Shown: one piece after another, positions 46,989-61,235 of the stretch
Numbering within the stretch: the first letter of the stretch is position 1
How the letters are laid out: each line of letters opens with the position of its first letter
Origin: Cylicocyclus nassatus
Lineage: Eukaryota > Nematoda > Chromadorea > Rhabditida > Strongylidae
DNA: 64,000 bases
Direction: 5' to 3'
NCBI GenBank assembly: GCA_958299035.1
Contig: CATQJL010000223.1
Location: 53,054,302 to 53,118,301, forward strand
Notes under the pieces: generated by a model
Databases searched by the model: none
The model's input: only the letters and a program-made list of their open reading frames with translations
What the model was told of the DNA's origin: nothing
Translations under genes and position numbers: made by a program

Positions 46989-47724
46989 TTAGGTTGGTCC
47001 GAAAGTTCGTTCGCACCATTTTCAAAAAATCATAACTTCTTTCCTTACAAATGATTTTGCGCAATACAAATTTTGTTAGAAAGCGTAAAGCATGTAGTTT
47101 CCAGTAGTTCCCTGACGACTTTCCAGCATGTTCAGATTGCAGAGATAAAAATGAAGGAACGAGAACATCCGAAATTCGGAATTTTTGAGAAAAAATTTTA
47201 AAAATCTAGAAACTGCGCGATAAAATCTAGAAAAGCCATTATCCTAATTTTTCTTATATTTGATTACTAAATGAGTTAAGTTTGTGCTGATCGAGCCCTT
47301 CTTTTAAAAGTTATAAATTTTTGAAAAAAAATGCCGAAAAATCATTTTCCTAAGAATTCCTAAGAAATCGATTTTTCGGCATTTTTTTCAAAAAAATCAT
47401 AACTTTTGAAAGAAGAGCTCGATCAGCACAAACTTAACTCATTTAGTAATCAAATATAAGAAAAATTAGGATAATGGCTTTTCTGGATTTTATCGCGCAG
47501 TTTCTAGATTTTTAGAATTTTTTCTCAAAAATTCCGAATTTCGGATGTTCTCGTTCTTTCATTTTTATCTCTGCAATCTGAACATGCTGTAAAGTCACCA
47601 GGGAACTACTGGAAACTACATGCTTTACGCTTTCTAATAAAATTTGAAAGGCGCAAAATCTTTGGGAAGGAAAGAAGTTATGATTTTTTGAAAATGGTGC
47701 GAACGAACTTTCGGACCAACCTAA
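46989..47724. mobile_element. TTAGGTTGGTCC palindrome (736 bp)
   Basis: TA-flanked. TTAGGTTGGTCCGAAAGTTC faces GAACTTTCGGACCAACCTAA, with inverted arms of about 360 bp. A matching solo end is at about 17168. No transposase is present. Confidence 0.8.
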
Positions 47725-49222
47725 TATTAGCATTGGGCTTTATGCTGCTAACCTTGGCAATTGAGAATTCATGAGAATATATCAGATTTCCAAACTGGAA
47801 TCTTTCTTTGGGACGGCGCCTCCAAAAAAATTTTGTAGGCATACTTGCAAGAGGTGAACAGGAACAAATCATGAGATTTAAGTTTGATGGAATGAAGGGA
47901 ATGGCAAACTTTTCTGTTCTTAGAGGGTAATATGCTATCACTGCCACTACATCTTTTCTATTCCACATAATTTCTCATAATAACCACCTAAATTTGTTCC
48001 ATACCCAGTGCTTAGTCTACGAAGATTCAAATTTGCAAAGATTAGAAGTGGTATTACGATTAGCGCAAAAGTTTTTGCAATAATTCTAGCAAAAATTCGA
48101 AAAAATTGAGTATGCCAAAACTTACATCGCTACCTTAGTTGCACTTTTGCTTTTTTACGTCGTCTAAGCTAGTGCCACATACAGGAAAATGAAAAACACC
48201 TCCGGCTTAATATACGCGGACAAAAAGTAATGTGCGAACTACCAGAAGGAGACACACAAAACTTAGAATTCACAAAAATTTGTTGAAAATCTTGTAAAAT
48301 TTTCAAAAAAATCTAATCATGATCTCTTGGAAACATTGTGGAAATTCCACATATTGCAGCTTCTTGAGAACAAAGTACAGGTTAAAAAGATATATAAAAA
48401 ATGAGATGAATGAGTCAGGACTTCAAATCTGGAGCTTCAAGTCCTGCCTTTTTCGATACAGTATCCCTCTTTAACTGCAAGGTTGGAGCCAAACGATAAA
48501 TGCTTCATGAGTTGTACTTGGAGGACACAAGGCCTCGACTAAGCAGATTTGGAAGTTTAGGCGTTTGCAGCAAAAGCAAATTTGGCCAAATATGTACACT
48601 ACAAACTACGTTTGTTACGGTTGCGCGTAACTATGTGGGACCGGTTTTTTCACTATGCCTGTGCGTTTATGGCACTATCATCTATCACTGAGTTGACAGT
48701 GATCGTGAAAAATGAGAATTTGTAGTTGAGAGCGGTGAGAGAGAGATAGGAGGCTGCGCTTTCGTTGCTGGAAAAAGAGGTATAGAGCAGAATCAATGTT
48801 GGATGAAAATGCAAATAAATGCAATTAGTACACACAGACAGTTTCTTTCGAAAAAGAAGGAAAAATGAAGCTTTCTTCAAAATCATGAGGATATCCTCAA
48901 AACGAATGATCATAGTTTTGCTTGACGGCTGTTAAATGAGGAGTAGTTAAGCCTCTTCATCAAAATGCTGCCATATGCTTTCAGCATAAAAGCTCTGGAC
49001 ATGACATTAGCTTAATGTGGAAAGATTCTCACTGCAGATAATTGAAAAAATTCGTTGAGAACTGGTGCATTCATCTTCATAGGAAGGATGAGTGATGTAT
49101 ATGTGAGTCAATAAGCAGCAGTCAATAAGTTTATTCTGGTTAGTTAACAAAAATGTTCTTGTGTCACTTGGAAATGGAACCGCTTTTGAGAACCTCTGGT
49201 AAGTTTGTTCAGCAGAACCGTT

Positions 49223-49330
49223 GGTCACTCTGAAACCCAATTGTAATAGACATTCAGATCCAGACCAAAATTGGAAAAAATAAAATTTCGTCACTTTATA
49301 ACCCAATTGTAACAGAAGCTCAGATCCAGG
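49223..49330. repeat. Imperfect direct duplication, about 40 bp
   Basis: AACCCAATTGTAA followed by TCAGATCCAG occurs twice, about 67 bp apart, in the same order (near 49234 and 49300). It gives an internally repeated reading frame on the minus strand that I do not regard as coding. Confidence 0.6.
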
Positions 49331-50536
49331 CAAAAAAATTTCACAGAAACGAAGTCAAAATTTCCTATCAAGCAACAGATTTTAAAGAGTAGAAAACACC
49401 TATTGAGGAATAGAAAAATCCTCAAGAAAAAGATTTATATCAAGTGATGTCCGGCCAATTTTCATCAGATTTACATGAATGATTTCCTTAAATCTTGAAA
49501 CCTTTACATGTATGATTTAATAAAATTCAAATATAAGCATGGAGTGAACGCGATTGAGAAGAAGCTCCAACAAAATCAAGAACTTTTTTGTTACAAGTCC
49601 CGAAGTCCAAAGCAGCAGTTACGCGTACAAGGCGCGGGGTTTTTTTTCCAAAATCGACCAGCCCAAATACGCCAAAGAACTTCGCAATCTAAGGACCCTA
49701 TGCCTTGCTGTATATTGCTTAATAGAATCGCTCGTACGGCGTAAGGATCGCTTTCCGAAATAATTTAAAGCGGCTGAGGGGCTTAGTCGAAAAATCGAAA
49801 AAGGTGCGCCTTGTACGCGTGAAATTATGGTAAGTATGATTAAGCCAACAGCGGTTTCTCATAAGGAATCAAAATGGTGATAACAATCTTACTGACAAAT
49901 GCATACATGCAAAAGAAGTATTCAGACGATTTCAATTCGCAATACCGGAAGTGTCATTTTCTTCCATCAGATCCCACTGAATATTATTTGATGACATGTA
50001 ATTCGAAGCGAGAAAAAAATAACTAAAACACTTGAGTCAATCACTTATTGAGAATCCAATAACTTTCTGAAATAGACAAGTTATAAATTAAGATGGGTGG
50101 TAGTTTAACTTCGAAAGAGTTTGTGATAGGCGCCCGTTGAAGTTAAATTACTGGAATCTTACTTATTCAACCTCATCGTTCTACACTTTCTCAAGCAGGA
50201 AAATGAATATGCATTTTTTTAGATGGTATGATTGATTGATGCTGGATAACCATAAAAACACAAATAACAAATGGGCAGCTACACTATATTCGCAGAAAGC
50301 TATTGATCTGATATGGCGCCAGATAAATATAAAAACTGACACTGTCATTTTTATTTGTCAAATGTAGTTGTAAACGCGGAAAACTGCATTGTTCTTAGAT
50401 TTTACAGCTTTTTCGATTGCATTCGTTATGCTACAACTAAACATTGACGCATATATCTTGAATAGACAGCTAATAAGAAACATCTCAAAAATAGTGTACT
50501 GCATTTATAGTATTTATAATATATACTTCAATAATA

Positions 50537-51534
50537 TTAGGTTGATGCATAATTCCTGCACCAAAATAGGTACAAACCGCAATAACTCGGAGTAATCCTA
50601 TATTCCAAGTAGGATTCGATATATCATTTGATAGCGCAAACCTAGCTCTACAAGATGGTCTTCAAATATCTACACCAGCTTTAATCCACGCGAAGTTTTG
50701 AGCCAAAAACTGAAAAAAACCATGCGTCCGAAAACTTTAAGACAGATCTTAAAAAAATTGTAACTTCGTTCAAAAAGCTCATACAAATTTTCTTTCTTGC
50801 TCACGCGTAGACTTTCCGCGTAAGACATTTATCTATACGGTTGCAGTATTTTTTTCTCAACTAGCCGATGAGAAAACGAAGTTTTTTGAAGTTTTTCATG
50901 TTTTTGCCAAATTAGTGCTGAGATGTTCTAGTATCAACAGTTGTATAGTACATGCCGTTAGCAATGAAACTTTAAATTTTCAGCCTTCTAGAACTGCTAG
51001 TTCGCGAGAAATAACGAATCTAGCTCTCCTTATCCAAATTTTTCTTGCCTAGTTGCTAAAAATCCGATATTTCTCGTAAACCAGCTGCTCTAAAGAGCTG
51101 AAAATTCACATTCACGCTTCTAAGGTCCTATAGTATACAACTGTCAGTGCTAGAACATCTCAGCATTGTTTTGGAAAAAACATGAAAAACTTCGTTTTCT
51201 CATCGGCTAGTTGAGAAAAAAATACTGCAACCGTATAGATAAATGTCTTACTTTGAACGTCTACGCGTGAACAAGAAAGAAAATTTGTATGAGCTTTTTG
51301 AACGAAGTTACAATTTTTTTAAGATCTGTCTTAAGGTTTTCGGACGCATGGTTTTTTTCAGTTTTTGGCTCAAAACTTCGCGTGGATTAAAGCTCGTGTA
51401 GATATTTGAGGACCATCTTGTAGAGCTAGGTTTGCGCTATCAAACGATATATCGAATCCTACTTGGAATATAGGATTACTCCGAGTTATTGCGGTCTGTA
51501 CCTATTTTGGTGCAGGAATTATGCATCAACCTAA
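50537..51534. mobile_element. TTAGGTTGATGC palindrome, copy 2 (998 bp)
   Basis: TA-flanked, with intact ends TTAGGTTGATGCATAATTCC and GGAATTATGCATCAACCTAA. It closely resembles the element in pef-1 intron 2 along its whole length, and its arms mirror each other to the centre (about 51035). Confidence 0.8.
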
Positions 51535-54500
51535 TAGATAAGGATATGAATATAGCATGTATTCTAGATACTAGATAAGAAGATATGTAAGGCATGCTTA
51601 ACCTCTACCATAACCTATCCAACTTATACCTAATTTCGTAAGGAATTGAGTGGATCTTCCTCTTTTCATTTATAGTCTCCAAAACCGTGGTCTACGGTGG
51701 AAAGCTTTCACTCGGCTCACAAAAAAGGTCTAAATTTTATTTGATTTGATTCAAGTCTCTTACATATATCTTTTCCGAAAATGTCGTTTCAATGGTCGAG
51801 GAACACAGATGATTGCGAATTTTAATAATTGACCTCACTGGGGTCTGGGCTGGTGCAACAAAACTTTTGACATCAAAATAACTGCATAACGCTTTAGCAA
51901 CAGTGCTGAGAACCCGCCCGACTCGAAAAAAAAAGTGTTGGATTTCGAAGTTTAACTGAAAGAGAATCTGTTCTTCTCCCAAAAAATCGTCAAACACAAG
52001 AACTTCTCAGGTGAACAAAGAGAAAGTGTTGCATAAGATACAACTTTGTTTTTTACAATGAACTAGCCAACGTTCCTCATTTCCTTTTCACCAGTTCTCG
52101 CCCAACCTTCTTCGCGCACGAACCACAGATTGAAATTATCACTCGAATCAAGATCCAGAAGAAGATAGTATTTTTAGTCCATCTAGTATGAACTAATAAG
52201 TGTTAGGCCAAATATTAAAATTTTTTGTGCGAACCCTATTATGATGGCTCAAAAATGCAAAGAGAAAATCAAATTGATTGGGATTTACTGGAATGATATT
52301 TGTCATACTATAGTTGTGATATTTATGACGAGATCAATCCAATGTATGATTTTATTTATGCTTTTCAATAAAATTTTTCCGCGTTTGCAATTCGAGCAAA
52401 TGATTTGCGATTAGGATTACTGCAAATTTTTCATAGAAAGGCCATAACTTTGTAGAAGATTAAGATCGGAGTTTACGTTAACGCTACAACAAAGAAATAC
52501 AAATAAATTTTCAATCTAAATTTTAGTTTCACCGAAATTGGATGTGCAAGAGAGGCACGAATAAATACGCTAAAAAGATCATCTTTGTAAGAATGAGTAT
52601 ATATAAATGGAAGGCTGAACATCAATTCAATTTCGCTAAGCAACAACAACAAAACTTTTTTATTATTATTATATTCTGTGAATAAACTCAAGATTCATCG
52701 GAGAGAAAAGAACATCAAGAAGATTATTCAAACAACGCACGAGATCAGCCATTCCTCAGCTCGCGGCAAAAATGAAAAAGAGGAGTGAGGATGGATGAAG
52801 ACAGGAAGCACTAGGCTCATTAGCAAAATAAAAATATTTACATTTCATTTCGAAAAAAACTCAAATTTATTATAGGATTTTGTACAAACAGTAGCCAGTG
52901 CCCAGCACCAGGTCTGAGCCGGATGACCTACAGCATTTATGTGACGTTGATATCCATAAAAACCCATTTATTAGTGCCAAACGGACTTTCAGGACACACT
53001 TAAAAACATCAGAATTAGCTTAGGATTTCCGTGCAAAACGAGCATTAAGCCTATGAAGATGCAAAGGAAAAAGACTTACTTACGTAAGTGAAGATTAATG
53101 GCACCGAATGCGCATTTATTTCGAGCTCTCGCGCAAAGTGCATCTTATCACTGACTTGTGATGGATGCTTGGCAAGCAGATGAAGTAGGAAGAAGATGCG
53201 ATAAACAACGCTAAATGGATTATTGGAAAGATGAACTGTTGAGAGTCATGCAATGCTTATGTCAAGAATATTAAGGGGCAAAAGCGGCTGAAGTAGGGCG
53301 ATAATCAAAGTATGGGGAGGGTGTAACTCCCCTGGGAAGGGCTCAGGTTCATTTAATTTTTTCGAGGGCTCCGCTCACTTCCAAAAACGAGAAGACCCGA
53401 ACATGCGAATACCTTTGTTTTATTAGAGCAACAAAAGTTTTTTTTCTTCAATTTCATCTTTTTTGTATAAGAAGAATTTTGTTGATAAAAGGCTAAAGAG
53501 CAAGCTTCTTTTTTGAAGAATCGAAGCAGTGTGCATCGCGAAAACACTGATATCGCTAAAGTGTTGATTTGAATATTAGTTCTGAAATTGCTGAGATAGC
53601 AACAAAGTTTGGCAGGTAGCAATATAGTACATGGCCTGTTCTTTCTAGGTAAACAAAATGCCTGGTTGGTCTCCGAGGGAATTTATAATTTTCCAGTAAA
53701 AGTTACAGAATAGGAAATTATTTTGCGTCAGTTTTTCCCGGAAATCAAAAACTTCGAAGGAAAGCTTGACAAAAAGTTTTCTCAGAAAAATAAGAATGGA
53801 ACGTACAAAGCGTTTCTGTAACTTACTCACAAATAACTGAAATTTATCTTCAGCAACTAGATAATCGTGATTTCGATTACGGCTCCTGCTTCGAAAAATT
53901 AGAAACAGCATAATATTTTTTTTCAAACACTAATGCATCAAAACTGTTTGAAACAGGAGGAAATAGTTGAAAGGAGGGGGAGAGCAGAAATTTTACAACC
54001 GTATTTGAAAAACAGGCTTGCAATTCACGCAGATAGCCATGATATCTAAAAATCAGCCGAGTTAATCTATTATTTATTTTTGCACTTTTGCGGCACTCGT
54101 TGCTAAGTAAACGTTTTGCACAAAGAGGATGGCGTTGGTGGATAACAAATTTAATAAAATAATGAACAATCAGCGTGTTTAAACAATAAGTTTACGATTC
54201 TAATTTTATCTTTTCATGAGCTAGTGACCTAAGGATGGCTTCAATATAATTAAGATGGCGATTCAATGTGTAAATTCAATGACGATCACAGTCATTTTTT
54301 ATAATCTTTATTTACGTAATAATCTCGAGTGTACTGCACAAATGTTACCAGCAAATGAAATAGATAATTGATAGAGATAACGAGTTTGCTGCACATGAAG
54401 TAAAGGAGAAGATGAAAATGTATATCTGAAGCGATGACGCTAGCTAAGACTTTTTACTGGAAAGTTGTAAATGAGAGAAAAATTTCTAAAAAGTTTGTTG

Positions 54501-55201
54501 TAATATAAATGCGTGCTTCTTTGCAAAAGCAAATCGAACGGCCACCTGCAGCTTCAAGACAACCCACCAAGTCATGGAAATTCTAAACAATTTCGTTTTC
54601 CAGCGTTTCAGCATCATCCCATTTCACTGGCATTTTGACCAACAAAAGGTGGAGAAAATAGAAGAAATTTAAGCGTAAGCCTCCCATACCAATTTTTACA
54701 TCATCCTCATAAAACAGAAAATTTTTGGAATTTTCAAATATTTTTCCCATCTCTCGTTTTTAAGGAGTTGGAAGCATCAAACTACCTCGATAGAAAAGAT
54801 ACTTCTGAAAAATCAGTGAAGCGAAGAAGGATAAGGGAGAAGCATAAGAAAAAAGGCAAACTTGAGCAGCTTACGAAATTGTCTAAAGTTGTTGTGTATG
54901 GGTGCATTTGCGGCAAAAATCATGCTGTGAATTAGCCATTGAGTATGGAGCAAATCTAGAATCTTCAGAAAAAGTTGTAACAGAATAATATGTCAGAAAA
55001 TAGCAAATTTTTCATTTAATTTTTTACTTTTTAAAATTTTTTGCGTTTTTTACTATTTTTACTTTTTCAATCGTTTCAGTTTTATTGTTTTTTTCACTAC
55101 TCCTTTTCAGTGGTTTATTACTACCAGTTTACGGAGCAACATTGACCCTTCCGGAAAAAATCCACTGAGTATACCCCAAAGATATATTCTCCTAGGAGGT
55201 A

Positions 55202-55911
55202 TTAGGTTGGCACGAAAGTTCTGTCGCATCATTTTCAAAAATTCATAACTTCCGACTTTTCCAACCAATTTAATCGCCTTCACTTTTTGTGAAAGAGTAA
55301 GCCACGCTCTTTATAACGACTTCTTAGCTGCTTACTATTGTTCATCTGTTGCATAGATAGGAGCGATAGAAGAAAATTAATCAAAATTCGAATTTTCTGT
55401 GCAGGGTCATAAAAAATCGGAAACTTGCAACAAAAATCGGAGCGGTTGGTATTGTGAGTTTTCTTACCAGCTCTTTCTAACAGTGCAAAGTTTGCGCCGA
55501 TTGAGCGTTTCTATGAAAAGTTATGATTTCCCTGAAAATGCCAAAATAAATCGAATTCGCCCTTTTGTATTGCTTGCTCGAAAATCATAACTTTTCATAG
55601 GGACGCTCAATCGACGCAAACTTGGCACTGTTAGAAAGAACTGGTAAAAGAACCTATAATACCAACTGCTCTGGTTTTTGTTGCAAGTCTCCGATTTTTT
55701 ATGACCCTACACAGAAAATTCAAATTTTGACCAATTTTCTTCTATCGCTCCTATGTATGCAAGAGATGACCACTAGCAAGCAGCTAAGATGTCATTATAA
55801 AGGGCATGACTTGCTCTTTCATATAAAAATAAAAGCAGTCAAATCGGTTGGAAATTTCAGAGGTTATGAATTTTTGAAAATGGGGCGACAGAACTTTCGT
55901 GTACAACCTAA
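55202..55911. mobile_element. TTAGGTTGGCAC palindrome (710 bp)
   Basis: TA-flanked. TTAGGTTGGCACGAAAGTTC faces GAACTTTCGTGTACAACCTAA; a small length difference breaks the outer ends. The arms meet near 55555. The 121-aa frame inside (55622-55987) comes from one arm. Confidence 0.75.
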
Positions 55912-56078
55912 TAAATCAATGCTTTCGGAGAATCCTGACTCAGAAAAAACTTCCAAAAGCTTCCGCAATCGAAAGATCAACAACTAAGCTCTTATACGTC
56001 TCTTGCAGCTTATCCCCATAAAAGGCACCATGATTTGTGATCTTAACACCATATAAATATGCTATTATATCTTTAGTA

Positions 56079-56135
56079 ATAGTCACAGTTCAAAGATTAG
56101 GTGTCACGGACATCCAATTTTTGAACTGTGACTAT
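56079..56135. repeat. Imperfect 22-bp hairpin, miRNA-sized
   Basis: ATAGTCACAGTTCAAA pairs with TTTGAACTGTGACTAT. The stem continues with mismatches toward a loop of about 12 bases. The fold is the size of a short pre-miRNA, but nothing else marks it as one. Confidence 0.55.
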
Positions 56136-57397
56136 CACGAACTGTTACGCATTCGAAGAGGCCGATAGCCATAAGCTACGTACCATTACTGAGAGCTTAA
56201 AACGCTGATTCTAAATCTGCTTTCCTCATCTACAGAGAGAGACCTTTGTGAGCAGAGTTATTACCTTTTTGGGGCAAAAAATGAACAGATGGTCGGGATA
56301 AAATTAGTCGTTACAGCCTTTGTAGAGGTAAAATGGAGAATAGAAAATATAATTCTGAGATTTGCCGCTGCTTCATTTTGGCTCTAGACAGGTTGTAACG
56401 ATTATTTTTATCTCGACCACTGGTTCATTTTTTTGACTTTAAAAAATGCTCATAATTTTTCTCATAAAGGCGTTCCGCAGAAAGAAAGAGCATATTTGGA
56501 AACAGCGCCTTAAGCTCTGACTAATGGTGTGCCGCTTGTGGTGATCGGCCACCTCGACTTCGTGACCTTCCCTTGTTGGAACCTTTCTGAGATTGCGGAG
56601 GAAGAATCAAAAAGTTCGAAACAAATTTTGCATGTACCTGCATGTGTCATGCGTGAGTCACAAAGTTTATAATATGGTCTAGAAATGTGGGAGGATTATT
56701 ACTAAGCGAAGACTGAGTGACGTGTGTAGGAGTTGTAATTATAAATAACCAGGTGTAAGGGAACAATGATTCATTGAGTGAAGAAAAAGAGAATGATCTA
56801 ATTTATTTTTGGATACCGTATGTCTCTAAAGAGCTGAATACCTACTACTTGTTACAAGGATTCATCTGAGCTGAATCAACGTTGCTAGGGGTGTTCGGGA
56901 AGATTCTTATGTCAACAATTAGCGTATTGGCTTCTGCAGCTGGCTATTTAAAGGTCTCCAAAATAAAGCAATCAGGGATTACTGTGAAATAGTAAAAAAA
57001 ATAGAATAGGAAACTTTTATACGAGATCTCGCTTAAAAAGCAGGTAAGACAAAATAGAATTTTCGATTCTTTGAATTTAGAAGTTACAGAAATCTCTCTT
57101 CTATGACTACTTGAAATTTCGAATGAAAGGACGATGTAGTGACATTCCGAGATCAAACTAATCCAACAGAATTTTCTGCAAACATCTGCAAAGGTCAGAA
57201 ACAAAAGAAATGAAAAAGTATGCTGTCAGAGACATTTAGGCTTGAAAATTTGTAAGAGTGAAAGTGCAATCCGAGCATTGTCTCTGATTATAAGACCACC
57301 CGATACCACACCCCAGAAATTATTACACATCGTGGAAGAGCATGTGTTTTGCGTAAGCGAGACATCAAAAGCAGGTGGGTGTCAAGCGAAACTCAAG

Positions 57398-57415
57398 GTG
57401 GGGGGGGGGGGGGAA
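57398..57415. repeat. Poly-G tract
   Basis: A G homopolymer. A poly-C tract follows at about 57569, so the pair could form a large hairpin. Lengths are unreliable in assemblies. Confidence 0.8.
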
Positions 57416-57568
57416 GAGAGAGGGACTGGCTCACGAAAATTGTGCCTGAAGCATTTTGCAGAAAAAACTTCCTGATTCGAAAATCTCAAACGCACAGGAA
57501 GTAACTAATGGATTCGATGAGAGCTGAGTTGAGCTGCAAGTTGTCCGGCTACAGGATTAGCGAAGTTA

Positions 57569-57583
57569 CCCCCCCCCCCCCCA
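57569..57583. repeat. Poly-C tract
   Basis: A C homopolymer 150 bp after the poly-G tract. The overlapping reading frames are low-complexity and not supported as genes. Confidence 0.8.
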
Positions 57584-59009
57584 GGGCTCCTCCAAGCAAT
57601 CTTGTGATAAACACCTGTGTGCTGGAGGGGACGAATCGAATTCAAGCAGCTGTTCGGAAAAATGAAAAATGGAACATTTTGTGGGCAGAAAAATGACTGT
57701 AAAATGCGCACGTGCCGCGACCGGGCAGGTCGGCTTTTTGCTGGCCACTGATAGTGAGTGATAATGAGCCTCCCTCATCCGGCGAACATCCTCCCTAATC
57801 GATTCAGTCTCCTCCCTCAACCCCCAGCTCGGCTCTTCTGCCCCTCAGGCGATGTGCGGAAAAGAGAAACGAACGGATTTACAGAAAGAGCGTATTCGAC
57901 CATGCAAACTAGAAAAAAACAAAAAGTAGCCCAAAACTAGCAAGCAAAGAAATCTCTTTCGGAAAGTCCGTTCCTGCTGCTGAATCTCTGAATAGATTCT
58001 GAACATCAAAGAAGAACCGTTAAGCTTATTTATGTTTCAGATTGAGTGTTCTCGAAAGGATCTCGATGACGTATCCGTCTAAGCTGGCAAACTCCAGCCA
58101 CTTATAAAGCTCCGCCCATTCCACACTATCACCTCTAATTTTTCTTGGAATCACTGTTCCATATTATCATAGATGAACACCATGCTTTGCCCAAAAATCG
58201 GAGTACATGACTTTTTCTTTTAAAAAATTTTTAGAAATTTTTGACCATGAGTGGGTCATGTCTCATAATATTTTTGAAGGGTACTACGTGTGAAAATAGT
58301 GAAGGTTTCAAAAATTCTCCTGCAAAAGGGCAAAAAAACTTCAACTTTTCAAGTTCCTAATTTGCGAATTTGTGATCTCAAAGTTTGTTACACCAAAGTT
58401 TTGTTGAATTAATGATAACTTTTAATTATTCTTCGTTATCATTATTTTTATTTTTTTATTTTATTATTTTATTGCAAGTTACTTGCATATTGTTATACAT
58501 CACAGAGATTAAATTCAAAAATTTCCCTTTGGATCGTTGTTCTCTTCCTCACCGATATGATTTTTACATAAAACTGCTGTAAAACTCGATGTGAATATCA
58601 TTCAAGTAGAGTTTTTGATGCTGCAGCTGTTGTTTAGCAGCTCTCTGGAAAGTGCACCAGAATAGCAGAAAATCGCCTTGTGGTGGTCTGGAATACCAAA
58701 CAATAATTTTTTCTGACAACATTCTATGTGAAATTGTTTGTGAAAGATTTCCAAATATTCAGTTTAGTGCATGTTATCGCTGTACAATGTTAAAAGAGTA
58801 GATGTACGATTTTGCTAAATTTGGAAGTGCTCAAAGTGGCAAATATATCATTTCTATTTTTAGCATTATCTGATGGTTTAATGGAATAGAACATAGATAG
58901 TCAGACATGAGGGGTACAAGCAAAAAAAGGAAACGTGAACAGCAAAAAAACCGATACCAAATAAGACTCATTATTCTTCTTAGGGCTTGGCAGTAGGTGC
59001 CTTCTCTAA

Positions 59010-59210
59010 AGTGCAAAAAACGAAGCTCCGCTTGAGTTTCGCGAATTTTGGCGAAGTTCCCTTTGACCCTAAATCCTAAGCGTTAAAAAATCCTCAAAAA
59101 ACGAGGCTTCGACTAAACCCCCCCCCCCACGGTTTTTATGCTTTATCGGCCACGGAAAAGACAAAAACGATATCCAGCTTCTTTATAAGCCAGATGTGCC
59201 GAACCTAATT
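59010..59210 (+). repeat. Dispersed AAACGAAGTC repeat, copy 4
   Basis: It shares AAAAAACGAAGC, GAAGTTCCCTTTGACCCTAA and ACGATATCCAGCTT with copy 3, and ends in CCAGATGTGCCGA. A poly-C insertion (about 59118) interrupts it. Confidence 0.55.
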
Positions 59211-61235
59211 CTTCTACGTACGTTGTGGATTGGCTGATTTTTCGTCAGCTTCAGCATGAACGCTTCACTCCAAAGGAGGTCTTGAAAGCATCACACTTTT
59301 GCATCACTTTGCCCAAAATCGACTGAATAAGGTAGCGATTTCTCAAATTTCCATGAGAATAAGTAAAAATCATCGTCACTATGGAAGGCAATTATTTAGA
59401 TTGATGCAAATGCAATGCAAATGACTCTATTAAGTTGGCCAAAAGGTAATTTGGTTTTGGCATGAAAATTTTCATAAAAACTTTATTAGTTGTTTTATAT
59501 TCCCAAATCTTCTTTGTATAAGTAGATTAAAGCTTCCTCTATCAAATATCAATACTACACAGAATTTTCCATAGTTGGTAACATTGCCCCAATATGTCTC
59601 AATTTCCAAAATCTCAATTGTGCAATTTTCTAAGCTTCATTTTCACGATGTAATGGATGTAGAGAAAAGTAATTAAATATTTGAATACAAGCAAGTTTTC
59701 CTACTTATCGAATAACAATGAAATTTGTGATCTGCCATTGCGTTTTTTTATTTTGAACAAGTTGTCTTATTTTCTCATTATGCGTAAGATGAGAAAATTA
59801 GGGTTTCTTACTTCTTTGCGGATCACTTTCTTTGAGGAATCAATTCTACTCAAACAAAATCTCTATATCAATTGACTTTGGAGTGGTCTTTTCGGAGATG
59901 CAGAATACTAGACAAAAAATTGTCTTTAGAATTTGTTAGAGCCGCAAAAGCGACTGAAATTATTTAGTAGCAACCTAATACTTGTTTTCAAAATTAAGTG
60001 CTCAAAAATGACAAGTATGATAGCATAAAGATGCCAGAGCAGACAAAAGAAGCAGAATTAGAAAACGTAGTATTAGAAAGGTGATACGTCGTTAAGTAGA
60101 TGGCTTACTTTTATCAAAATACCATTCGAATTTAAATAATAAATGCTTACGTCTATTCTCTGGCAGAAGCAGACCGATGAAAAAAGCGGCAGCTACTAAG
60201 CCAATTTAGATTACATTGATTATATTCTTATCAATTTTCCTCGTATGAAGCAAAAACCCTAAAGAATGAATTATGCCTAAGGAAATACACAAAAAGCTTC
60301 ATTCAAAACCTATAATCAAACGATCGAAGTCGGAAAGCTTCTCTGATTAATGATTCTTTGTATCGATTCTACAATAAAAGATGTCACTGGAATTAAATGA
60401 GTATATCTATAAAGTTTGCAGCTTTGTTGTGATCATACTATCCTAACTGCAATCTCTGAATTTCTGAATGGGGTTTAGCCGATAAATAATTCATGGCTTG
60501 GACTTATTATTACAGTGCATAATCAAACATGAAGGCCTTAGAATATCAAATTAAGAAATTGTAAAGCCTAAATTGATATTTTATGTTTATCTAACAAAAA
60601 AACAACAGTAGGATACTTTTTTATGGAGAACTTACAGAACTTTCTATGAAAATTGAGAACTTCTATACTTTCAATAGCAAGATATAGTAGAAGAAGTAGA
60701 GAAGTATAGTAGAGCCATGTGATCTGTACGAAAGTCTTACACTTTGCAGTCAAGAAAACTTTTTTTAGGTCAGCAGTTGTCGAGACATTTCTCAGCCTAG
60801 AAACGAATTCAGAGAGGATAATATATATGGTTTTAGAATAGAATAGAAATACATCCTTGCTATCATTTGGTATTTACACAAAACTTAACAGAAGGCAAAT
60901 TTTCTCTCACAAAAAACCTTGATGATCTCTAAATTTTTTTAAATCGTAAATGTGATTAAATGATGAATGATTGAGTGTGAGCTGGATTAAAACGGAATAA
61001 CTGAACAAGATTAATCGTCAACATGCCGAATCCAAAGCTGTAGGCATTCTCCTATCACAATTTTTTCTGCGCTAAAATTTGGATACGACTAATGATGCTT
61101 TTTAGACGCTGCAGATTTTTTAATGAGCTCTATATTTTCTCTTTTTGGCTTTAGTGATTTTTAGAAGCTCGAAATTTTTCGTGTGCAGACAATGCTGGCA
61201 ATATGCGAAGATCTATTTATCGAGTGGTCACCTCG

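Noticed and set aside
55622..55987. 121-aa frame
   Set aside because: Lies in one arm of a palindromic element and is explained by the inverted repeat.
57242..57475. 77-aa frame with GGGG run
   Set aside because: Driven by a poly-G tract.
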